Source: Curtobacterium sp. MCBD17_035 (GTDB taxonomy: Bacteria; Actinomycetota; Actinomycetes; Actinomycetales; Microbacteriaceae). Taken from it: a stretch of DNA of 64,000 bases. Where the stretch lies: NCBI RefSeq assembly GCF_003234815.2, contig NZ_CP126279.1:3100001-3164000 (forward strand), in the 5' to 3' direction. Below, in pieces: positions 33,098 through 40,093 of the stretch. The translations under genes were made by a program, and so were the position numbers. The notes beneath the pieces were generated by a model. It made no database searches. It worked only from the letters and a program-made list of their open reading frames with translations, and was not told the origin of the DNA. The first letter of the stretch is position 1, and each line of letters starts with the position of its first letter.

Positions 33098-33619
33098 ATG
33101 AGCACGACCGACGACGGAGCAGCGGATCGGGCACGCAACGAGACCCGGTCGGAGCGGTACGACCGGAACTGGCGCGACATGCAGCAGGAGCTGCGGATCG
33201 TGCAGACGGGCACCCAGATCCTCGCCGGGTTCCTGCTCACGCTGCCGTTCCAACAGCGCTTCAGCATCCTCGACGACGGTGAGATCGCGATCTACCTCGT
33301 GCTCGTCATCCTCGCGGCCGGCATCACGATCCTGGCGCTGGGCGCGGTCTCGACCCACCGCCTCCTGTTCGGGCAGCGGCAGAAGCACGACCTCGTGCGC
33401 TTCGGCAACCGGATCCTCATCGCCTGTCTCGTCATGAGCGCGCTGCTGTTCGCGGGCACGGTCCTGTTCGTGTTCGACGTCGTCCTGGGACACACGATGG
33501 GTGTGATCGGCGGCGTCGTCGTGTTCGTCGCGACCGCGGTGCTCTGGATCGGGGTGCCCCTGGCGGCCCGGCGGACTCGCCAGGACGACCAGGAGGACGG
33601 CGAGGTGCCTCGGAGCTGA
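33098..33619 (+). CDS. DUF6328 membrane protein (173 aa)
   Basis: ATG 33098 lies 8 bases after a TACCCT -10 box (33084-33089), suggesting a leaderless transcript. The N-terminal NETRSERYDRNWRDMQQELRIVQTGTQILAGFLLTLPFQQRF is the conserved DUF6328 segment, followed by helices IYLVLVILAAGITILALGA, ILIACLVMSALLFAGTVLFVFDVVL and VIGGVVVFVATAVLWIGVPL. Four membrane segments in all, ending in an acidic tail. Function unknown; common in actinobacteria. Confidence 0.75.
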   Translation: MSTTDDGAADRARNETRSERYDRNWRDMQQELRIVQTGTQILAGFLLTLPFQQRFSILDDGEIAIYLVLVILAAGITILALGAVSTHRLLFGQRQKHDLVRFGNRILIACLVMSALLFAGTVLFVFDVVLGHTMGVIGGVVVFVATAVLWIGVPLAARRTRQDDQEDGEVPRS

Positions 33620-33627
33620 TCGCGGCG

Positions 33628-33652
33628 GACCCGCGGCCAGAGCCCCGCGGTC
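33628..33652. terminator. Short hairpin between convergent genes
   Basis: GACCCGCGG (33628-33636) pairs with CCGCGGTC (33645-33652) with one bulged base and an 8-nt loop. It sits at the junction of the DUF6328 gene and the convergent SDR gene. Confidence 0.5.
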
Positions 33653-34418
33653 AGAGCCCGACGCTGCCCTGCGAGATCCCGCCGTCGACGGTGACGGTGG
33701 TGCTCGTCATGTACCCGGCCTTGCCGGACGCGAGGAAGACGACGACCTCGGCGATCTCCCTCGGCTCGGCGAGGCGACCGAGCGGGATCGCGGCGTCGAG
33801 TTGCGCGAGCTTCTCGGCGTCCGAGGTCGTCGCGGTGTTGATCGGCGTGTCCACGGCGCCGGGCGCGATGTTCACCATGCGGATGCCGTGGGGCCCGAGC
33901 TCGACGCCACCGCTCCGGGCGAGCATCCGCATGCCGCCCTTGGCGACGCAGTAGGCGAGGTTGCCCGGCATCGGCCAGTCCTCGTGCACGCTCGAGATGT
34001 TGAGGATGAGCCCGCCGCCGCCCTGCGCCACGAACTGCTTCGCCGCCGCCTGCGAGCCGAAGAACGCGCTCTTCATGTTGATCGCCATGACGCGGTCGTA
34101 GCCCTCCTCGGTCTCCTCGAGCAGGGACTTGCGGTCCTCGACACCCGCGTTGTTCACGAGCACGTCGAGCCGCCCGTAGGTGTCGACCGCGGTCTGCACC
34201 ATGCGGTGCAGGTCGTCGGCCTTCGTGATGTCCGCCTCGACGCCGACGGCCTTGCCACCGGCCTGCTCGATCTTCGCGATGAGGGCGTCCGTCGCCTCGG
34301 GGTGCACGACGTAGTCGATGACGATGTTGGCCCCCTCGGCGGCCGCGGCGAGGCAGATCTGCTCGCCGATCCCGCTGTTGCCACCCGTGACCACGATCGT
34401 CGTTCCGTCCAGCAACAT
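33651..34418 (-). CDS. SDR-family oxidoreductase, glucose-1-dehydrogenase-like (255 aa)
   Basis: Classical SDR: TGGNSGIG, VNNAG, Ser in ILNISSVHEDW, and YCVAK (Tyr-x-x-x-Lys with Cys-Val between). C-terminal VVFLASGKAGYMTSTTVTVDGG is the typical closing segment of this subfamily, which reduces sugars or small keto compounds. Cytoplasmic. Its gene stands alone, next to ku. Confidence 0.87.
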   Translation of the reverse strand: MLLDGTTIVVTGGNSGIGEQICLAAAAEGANIVIDYVVHPEATDALIAKIEQAGGKAVGVEADITKADDLHRMVQTAVDTYGRLDVLVNNAGVEDRKSLLEETEEGYDRVMAINMKSAFFGSQAAAKQFVAQGGGGLILNISSVHEDWPMPGNLAYCVAKGGMRMLARSGGVELGPHGIRMVNIAPGAVDTPINTATTSDAEKLAQLDAAIPLGRLAEPREIAEVVVFLASGKAGYMTSTTVTVDGGISQGSVGL

Positions 34419-34534
34419 CTCGGTCTCCTCGCTCCGTCGAGCCGTCGAGCAGGCGCTCGGACCAGCGCCGCCGAACGTACGCGCGGAGTGCTGCCGCCCG
34501 ACCTCGGGCGAGCGACCGTCGGGTGAAGGACCGC

Positions 34535-35569
34535 TCAGCTGGCCTTCTTCGAGCGGGACCGAGCGGCAGGCACCTTCTTCTCGCCCTTCGCACCCGCGGT
34601 CGACGACGACGCCTTCGCGGCGGACGTCTTCGACGACGCCTTCGCGGCGGACGTCTTCGACGACGCCTTCGAGGCCGCCTTCCCGGCCGGTGCCTTCCGC
34701 CGCGGCTCGGGGTCGTCCTCGGCCGCGTCGTCGTCCGCCGCGTCGTCATCGGCCGATCGACCACCCCGGCTCGACCGGGAGGCGCGGTTCCGGTCGACCG
34801 ACGCGCGCAACGCCGCCATGAGGTCGATGACGTCACCGCCGTCGCCCTCGTCCTCGTCCGGCTGCTCACCGAAGGTCGCGGCGGTGTCGACGTCGTCGCC
34901 CGCTTCGAGCTTCGCGTCGATGAGCTGCTGCAGCTGCTCCTGGTACTCGTCGGTGTACTTGCTCGGGTCGTAGTCGGTGGACATGCTGTCGACGAGTGAG
35001 GACGACATCTTCAGCTCGTTCGCCGAGACCTTGACGTCCGTGTCGAGGGCCTTGAAGTCGGCTGCGCGGACCTCGTCCCCCCACAGCAGCCCCTGCAGGA
35101 CGAGGACGTCGTCGTGCACCCGAAGGGCACCGAGCCGGGTCTTCTGCCGGAGCGTGAACTGCACGATGGCGGTCCGGTCGGTGCGATCGAGGGTCTCGCG
35201 GAGCAGGACGTAGGCCTTGGGCGACCGCGAGTCCGGCTCGAGGTAGTAGGACTTCTCGTACGAGATCGGGTCCACCTGGTCGCTCGGCACGAACTCGAGC
35301 ACCTCGATCTCGTGGGACTGCTCCTCGGGCAGCGTCTTCAGGTCGTCCGCGGTGAGCACGACCGTCTTGTCGCCGTCGTCGTAGGCGCGCTGGATGTGCT
35401 CGTAGTCGACGTCGTGACCGAGCTCGCACACGCGCTTGTACCGGATGCGGCCGTTGTCCTCGTCGTGGACCTGGTGCAGCGCGATGTCGTGGGTCTCCGT
35501 CGCCGCGTAGACCTTGATCGGCACGTTGACCAGCCCGAACGCGATGGAGCCCTTCCAGATCGACCTCAT
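34535..35569 (-). CDS. ku: Non-homologous end-joining protein Ku (344 aa)
   Basis: The bacterial Ku core begins MRSIWKGSIAFGLVNVPIKVYAATE and contains the expected RYKRVCELGHDVDYEHI, VLLRETLDRTDRTAIVQFTLRQKTRLGALRVHDDVLVLQGLLW. It binds broken DNA ends and recruits LigD, whose gene lies 4.5 kb away on the other strand. The C-terminal tail (about residues 255-344) is acidic then Lys/Ala/Ser-rich, with direct repeats of SKTSAAKAS, a histone-like DNA-binding extension found in some actinobacterial Ku proteins. Confidence 0.95.
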   Translation of the reverse strand: MRSIWKGSIAFGLVNVPIKVYAATETHDIALHQVHDEDNGRIRYKRVCELGHDVDYEHIQRAYDDGDKTVVLTADDLKTLPEEQSHEIEVLEFVPSDQVDPISYEKSYYLEPDSRSPKAYVLLRETLDRTDRTAIVQFTLRQKTRLGALRVHDDVLVLQGLLWGDEVRAADFKALDTDVKVSANELKMSSSLVDSMSTDYDPSKYTDEYQEQLQQLIDAKLEAGDDVDTAATFGEQPDEDEGDGGDVIDLMAALRASVDRNRASRSSRGGRSADDDAADDDAAEDDPEPRRKAPAGKAASKASSKTSAAKASSKTSAAKASSSTAGAKGEKKVPAARSRSKKAS

Positions 35570-35675
35570 GGGGCCATGATGCCCGTGCTCGGGTCAGGGC
35601 GCACCGGTTCTCCGCGGACCACCAGCGGGACGGGATCTGAAAGGCCCTTGCAGATCAGCGGGATGGACCGTACGA

Positions 35676-35694
35676 TCCGAAAGCCTCTTTCAGA
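35676..35694. promoter_or_regulatory. Operator-like inverted repeat TCCGAAAG-CCT-CTTTCAGA
   Basis: Seven of eight positions pair around a 3-nt centre, 17 bases before the start of the HTH regulator gene. A third half-site TCTGAAAG lies at 35636-35643. It probably binds the regulator encoded immediately downstream. Confidence 0.6.
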
Positions 35695-35710
35695 CCAGGA
35701 CGGAGCACAC

Positions 35711-36334
35711 GTGGACGAGCACGAGCAGGCCGACCGGACCCCGAGGGCGGAACACCGCCCGGACATCAGCGACCCCGCCGTCCTCGACGCACTCGCTCAC
35801 CCCGTGCGCCTCGACGTCCTCGCCTACCTCATGTCCGCCGGACCCGCGACCGCCTCGGAGTGCGCTCGTGCGGTCGGGGACTCGCCCTCGAACTGCAGCT
35901 ACCACCTCCGCGTCCTCGCCGCGCACGGACTCGTCGAGCCTGCGCACGCCACCGACGGCCGGACACGCCCCTGGCGCGCGACGATCACCGGGTTCACGAA
36001 CGACGACACCGATCCCGCCGACCGTGTCGGCCTCGACGCGATGCTCGCCGCGGCGCTCCAGCTCGACCACCAGCTGGCGCGCGAGCACCTCCGCACTCGG
36101 GACACGCTCCCCGAGGTCTGGCGCTCGGCGGACGTGCACGCCCAGTACGGACTCCGGATCACCCCCGACGAACTCGCCGACGTCGTCGCCAGGATCGACG
36201 CGATCGTGCGCCCGTACATCGCGCCGATCCGCGACGTCGCGCCCGCCGACGCCGCACACGTCCACGTGACACTCACCGCCTTCCCGCGGCCCGGCTTCGA
36301 CCCAGCCGCCGCACGGTCCGGCCCCGCCGCATGA
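35711..36334 (+). CDS. ArsR-like winged-helix regulator (207 aa)
   Basis: GTG 35711 with a GGAG box. Residues about 20-100 form a winged helix: DPAVLDALAHPVRLDVLAYLMSAGPATASECARAVGDSPSNCSYHLRVLAAHGLVEPA, as in ArsR/HTH_20 proteins, without obvious metal-binding cysteine pairs. The C-terminal half is helical and probably binds a ligand or dimerises. Its stop overlaps the MFS gene start (ATGA), so it most likely controls the transporter through the repeat at 35676-35694. Confidence 0.83.
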   Translation: MDEHEQADRTPRAEHRPDISDPAVLDALAHPVRLDVLAYLMSAGPATASECARAVGDSPSNCSYHLRVLAAHGLVEPAHATDGRTRPWRATITGFTNDDTDPADRVGLDAMLAAALQLDHQLAREHLRTRDTLPEVWRSADVHAQYGLRITPDELADVVARIDAIVRPYIAPIRDVAPADAAHVHVTLTAFPRPGFDPAAARSGPAA

Positions 36335-37854
36335 CCACCCGCACCGCGCCCCGGCCGGGAGGCCCGGCACCAGGCCGCCTCGCGGGCTCCGCGCTCGCGG
36401 TCCCCGCGTTCCGACGTCTGTGGACCGCGGGCGTCGTGTCCGACGGCGGAGACTGGCTCCTGTTCGTCGCGCTGCCGCTCGTCGTCCTCCGGCTGAGCGG
36501 CTCGGCGCTGACGACGTCCGTCGCGTTCCTCCTCGAACTGCTCCCGCCGATCCTCCTGGCACCGGTGGTGCCGCGGATCCTCGCCCGGACCGACCCCCGG
36601 CGGCTGATGGTGACCGTGAACGTCGTCCAGGCCTGCGGGCTGGTGCCGCTGCTCCTGGTGGGTGGGAAGGGCCTGCCGGCCGGCACCGCGCTGACCGTCG
36701 TGTGCGCGGTGATCGTGCTGCAGGCGGTGTGCAGTGCGGTGTTCGAGCCCGCGAAGAACACCCTGCTCCCGACGCTCGTCGGTCCCGACCGCGTGGTGTC
36801 CGCCAACGCGCTCGTCGGGCTGAACCAGGACGTCGGTCGGCTGGTCGGCGGGCCGCTCGGCGGCGTGCTCCTCGTCGTCGGGGACCTGCCGCTCGTGGCG
36901 GGCGTGGACCTCGCCACGTACGTCGTGTCGGCCGTCGTGCTGGCGGGGCTCCCGCGACCCGGGCCGGCAGTGGCGACGACGGACCACGCCGTCCGCGCGG
37001 CAGGTGCGGCCGGCGCGGCGGAGGCGGCCGGCGCGGCGGAGGCGGCCGGTGCGGCGGAGGCGGCCGGCGCGGCGGAGGCGGCCGGCGCGGCGGAGGCGGC
37101 CGGCGCGGCGGAGGCGGCCGGTGCGGCGGAGGCGGCCGGTGCGGCGGAGGCGGCCGGTGCGGCGGAGGCGGCCGGTGCGGCGGAGGCGGCCGGTGCGGCG
37201 GAGGCGGCGGTCCGCGTCCCGACGTCGTCCGCGTCCCGGCGTCGTCCGCAGGGCCTCCTCCGCGCATTCCGCGACCCCGCCACGCGCGGCGCACTCGCCG
37301 TCGTCACGACCGCATCCATCGCCCAGGGGATGTTCGTCGTCCTCTTCGTGTTCTTCGTGCGCGACCGGCTCGGCGGCTCGGACGCCGACGTCGGCCTGCT
37401 CCGGGGTGTCCAGGCGGTCGGTGCGATCGGCGCGGGCCTCGTGCTCGCCGCGATCGCCGGTCGGGTCCGCGTCCGTCGGATCGCACTGCTCGGACTCGTC
37501 GGGTTCGCCGGACTCACCGTCGTCGCCTGGAACGCGTCGTTCGCGACGCACGCGCTCTGGCTGTACGTCGTGCTCTTCGCCCTGGTCGGTGCTCCGGGGG
37601 TCGTCATGGGGTCCGGGCTCACGAGCCTGCTGCAGCTGGGGGCGTCGGCCGCGGCACGGCCTGCCGTGTTCGCCGCGCTCGGTCTCGGCGTCGCGGTCGG
37701 GCAGGGCGTCGGCCTGCTCGCGGCTGGAGCGCTCCAGGCCGTCGTCGGCACGATGCCGTTGCTCGAGGTCCAGGCCGGCGTGTACGTGCTCGCGATGGCG
37801 CTCGGGTTCGTGACGCTCCCCCGTGGCGCCGACGTCGCCCGCAGGGAGCGTTGA
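36331..37854 (+). CDS. MFS transporter with an Ala/Gly/Glu repeat in the central loop (507 aa)
   Basis: Twelve-helix major facilitator of the enterobactin-exporter/macrolide-efflux-like (MFS_3/DUF) type: FRRLWTAGVVSDGGDWLLFVALPLVVLRL at helix 1, ARTDPRRLM in the loop between helices 2 and 3, FEPAKNTLLPTLVGPDRVVSANAL after helix 4. The cytoplasmic loop between the two halves (about residues 225-291) is an 11-fold AAGAAE repeat. Probably a drug or small-molecule exporter under the upstream regulator. The substrate is unknown. Confidence 0.85.
   Translation: MTTRTAPRPGGPAPGRLAGSALAVPAFRRLWTAGVVSDGGDWLLFVALPLVVLRLSGSALTTSVAFLLELLPPILLAPVVPRILARTDPRRLMVTVNVVQACGLVPLLLVGGKGLPAGTALTVVCAVIVLQAVCSAVFEPAKNTLLPTLVGPDRVVSANALVGLNQDVGRLVGGPLGGVLLVVGDLPLVAGVDLATYVVSAVVLAGLPRPGPAVATTDHAVRAAGAAGAAEAAGAAEAAGAAEAAGAAEAAGAAEAAGAAEAAGAAEAAGAAEAAGAAEAAGAAEAAGAAEAAVRVPTSSASRRRPQGLLRAFRDPATRGALAVVTTASIAQGMFVVLFVFFVRDRLGGSDADVGLLRGVQAVGAIGAGLVLAAIAGRVRVRRIALLGLVGFAGLTVVAWNASFATHALWLYVVLFALVGAPGVVMGSGLTSLLQLGASAAARPAVFAALGLGVAVGQGVGLLAAGALQAVVGTMPLLEVQAGVYVLAMALGFVTLPRGADVARRER
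37006..37203 (+). repeat. In-frame 18-nt minisatellite, 11 copies
   Basis: Eleven perfect-length units GCGGCCGGYGCGGCGGAG (Y = C or T) run without interruption inside the MFS gene and encode AAGAAE. The third codon's last base is the only variation. Because the unit is a multiple of three, copy-number change would lengthen or shorten the loop without a frameshift. Confidence 0.92.
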
Positions 37855-37867
37855 CCGGACGCGAGGG

Positions 37868-38122
37868 TCAGTCGCCCGTCAGCGGGCGGCCGAACTCCAC
37901 GCGCACCTCAAGCGTCGACTCGTCGACGTTGAGCCAGACGGCGGCGATGTCGAGCGCTGCGGCCGCGACGTCGCCGTCCCGCTCCACCTGGCCCAGCGCG
38001 ATGATCGGCTCGCCTCCCAGCGGGCTCGGCGACGTCAACTCCGGGAGTTCCACGGTCCACCACGCCCCGTCGGGCCGAGCGATGGCCCGCAGGACACGGA
38101 CCGGATGCGCTGCGATCGTCAT
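37868..38122 (-). CDS. HicB-like/DUF1902-type small protein (84 aa)
   Basis: ATG 38122 preceded by GGAGGAGGAGGAAC. The sequence VRVLRAIARPDGAWWTVELPELTSPSP ... VAAAALDIAAVWLNVDESTLEVRVEFG has the compact beta-beta-beta-alpha-beta pattern of HicB N-terminal domains. No DNA-binding tail and no HicA partner within 200 bases on either strand, so an antitoxin role is doubtful. It may be a stand-alone protein of unknown function. Confidence 0.6.
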   Translation of the reverse strand: MTIAAHPVRVLRAIARPDGAWWTVELPELTSPSPLGGEPIIALGQVERDGDVAAAALDIAAVWLNVDESTLEVRVEFGRPLTGD

Positions 38123-38324
38123 GTCGTTCCTCCTCCTCCGCTCGGCGCCATCCCGGCGGCACCCGCCCGTGCTCCCGGAGGAACCCGGCACGTCGCGGTC
38201 CTTCTGGGGTTTCGGCACCAGGCTATCTGCGGCCGTTGCCGATTCCGACACATCACATTCCACCGCGGTGTGGACAGCTGCCGCAGAGACCTCTCTGGTG
38301 AGGAACCGGGTCGCTCCGCCCGCG

Positions 38325-39065
38325 TCAGGCTGCCGCGCGGATCTCCTCGAGCACCGCCAGCAGCGCGGCGAAGGCCGGGTGCGCGGGGTCGATGACGTCC
38401 ATGTGGTCACCGGGGACCACGCGGACCGAGGCGTCCTGTCCGGCCGCTCGCGCCGCGGCGACGTACGCGTCGGACTGGTTCATGGGGACGACGTCATCGC
38501 GGTCGCCGTGGACGATGCGGACCGGCAGGTCCGGGACGACCCGCGTCGCCGGGTCGGCCGCCGCGTACCGGTCGGGGTGGGCCGCGGATGTGCCGCCGAG
38601 GAAGTCCACCACCGCGCCGCCGCCGATGCGGTCCGCTTCGCCGAGCCGCAGGTCGAGCGCACCGGCCAGGCTGACGGCGCCCTCGAGCGGCAGCACGGCG
38701 TCCGGGCGGGACAGCGCCCACACCGCGAGGTGACCGCCCGCGCTGTGGCCGACCGTCAGGACCGGTCCCGGGTCGACGGCCAGTGACGCGGCGACGACGA
38801 CGAGGTGCTCGATCGCGGCCGCGGTGTCGTCGAGCGTGCCCGGCCAGCCGCCACCGTTCGGCAGCTGCCGGTACTCGATCCGCCACACGTTCCAGCCCCG
38901 ACCCACGAGCGCCTCGGCGAGCGGGGCGGGTCCGTCGAAGTAGTCCGGGGTGCCCCGCCAGAAGCCGCCGTGGATCAGGATGACCGTCCCGCGTGCCGGG
39001 GCCTCGGCGACGTGGAACACGCCGTACTGCATGGGATCGTCGCCGTACTCGGAACGCTCTGGCAT
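38325..39065 (-). CDS. Alpha/beta hydrolase, BD-FAE/kynurenine-formamidase-like (246 aa)
   Basis: ATG 39065. Oxyanion motif ILIHGGFWRG, nucleophile elbow VGHSAGGH (GxSxG), Asp in VHGDRDDVV and His in VPGDHMDVIDPAH complete the triad. HGGFW is characteristic of the kynurenine formamidase/BD-FAE group, which cleaves small esters or formamides. No signal peptide. It is divergent from an SDR gene (135-base gap) and appears monocistronic. Confidence 0.87.
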   Translation of the reverse strand: MPERSEYGDDPMQYGVFHVAEAPARGTVILIHGGFWRGTPDYFDGPAPLAEALVGRGWNVWRIEYRQLPNGGGWPGTLDDTAAAIEHLVVVAASLAVDPGPVLTVGHSAGGHLAVWALSRPDAVLPLEGAVSLAGALDLRLGEADRIGGGAVVDFLGGTSAAHPDRYAAADPATRVVPDLPVRIVHGDRDDVVPMNQSDAYVAAARAAGQDASVRVVPGDHMDVIDPAHPAFAALLAVLEEIRAAA

Positions 39066-39200
39066 GGACACGACCGTACTCGGGGCGCGCCCTCTCCCCA
39101 CCGGTCCTGCACACGCCGGAGCGCCACCCGCTCCCCGTCGTGCGACCGATCGCGCCGGAGGCTCCGAGCAGCGACCACATCCGGCGTGTTCGATGGCCGC

Positions 39201-40091
39201 ATGAGCCAGCTCGACAAGCAGGACCCCCGGACACAGTTCCCCCAGCCCCCGTACCCGCCGCAGTCGCAGGAGCTCCCGGGCGGCACGAACGCGATGGACC
39301 CGAAGCCGGACCACGGCGAGACCAGCTACGTCGGCACCGGCCGGATGCCGGGCTACCGAGTGCTCGTGACCGGTGCCGACTCGGGCATCGGCCGGGCCGC
39401 GGCGATCGCGATGGCGAAGGAGGGCGCGGACGTCGCCCTGAACGCGCTGCCCGAGGAGCAGGAGGACCTCGAGGAGGTCCGCGACGTCATCGGCGACCTC
39501 GGCCGGAAGGCGGTGATCCTGCCCGGGGACCTCACCGACGAGGCCACGTGTGAGCGGATCGTGGCCGAGGCGGTCAGCACCCTCGGAGGCCTCGACTCGC
39601 TCGTGCTCGTGGCCGGCCACCAGAAGGTCAACGAGGACATCACGACGACGAGCACCGAGGACTTCGACCTGACGGTCAAGGTGAACCTCTACGCCATGTT
39701 CTGGCTCTGCCGAGCCGCGGTCCCACACATGGCCCCCGGCTCGACCATCGTCACCACCGCCTCCGTCGCGGCGTACCAGCCGCAGACCCGGCTCCTCGAC
39801 TACGGCATGACCAAGGCCGGCATCATCACCTTCACGAACGGCCTCGCCGGTCAGCTCGCGAGCAAGGGCATCCGCGCGAACTGCATCGTCCCCGGGCCGA
39901 TCTGGACACCGTTGCAGCCCGCGTCGTACGACAGCGCCGAGATCGAGCACTACGGCGAGGGCACACCGTTCGGGCGGCCGGGCCAACCGGTCGAGCTCGG
40001 AGCGGCGTACGTGCACCTGGCCGGCCCCGAGTCGAGCTACACGTCCGGGTCGACGCTGACGATCGCGGGGGCGACGGGCATGGCGCTGTAG
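39201..40091 (+). CDS. SDR-family oxidoreductase, YghA/YhdF-like stress type (296 aa)
   Basis: ATG 39201. A proline-rich N-terminal extension (PQPPYPPQSQELPGGTNAMDPKPDHGETSY) precedes the Rossmann core, as in YghA/YhdF general-stress SDRs. Motifs: TGADSGIG, VAGH in place of NNAG, Ser in TTASVAAYQ and YGMTK. C-terminal YTSGSTLTIAGATGMAL is typical. It lies two bases upstream of ligD and is probably co-transcribed with it. Confidence 0.86.
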   Translation: MSQLDKQDPRTQFPQPPYPPQSQELPGGTNAMDPKPDHGETSYVGTGRMPGYRVLVTGADSGIGRAAAIAMAKEGADVALNALPEEQEDLEEVRDVIGDLGRKAVILPGDLTDEATCERIVAEAVSTLGGLDSLVLVAGHQKVNEDITTTSTEDFDLTVKVNLYAMFWLCRAAVPHMAPGSTIVTTASVAAYQPQTRLLDYGMTKAGIITFTNGLAGQLASKGIRANCIVPGPIWTPLQPASYDSAEIEHYGEGTPFGRPGQPVELGAAYVHLAGPESSYTSGSTLTIAGATGMAL

Positions 40092-40093
40092 CG

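Noticed and set aside
37006-37203. Possible CRISPR array
   Set aside because: Contiguous 18-nt units without spacers and coding in frame; it is a minisatellite.
38261-38270. CACCGCGGTG palindrome
   Set aside because: Only 10 bp and expected often by chance in 70% G+C DNA; no clear gene relationship.
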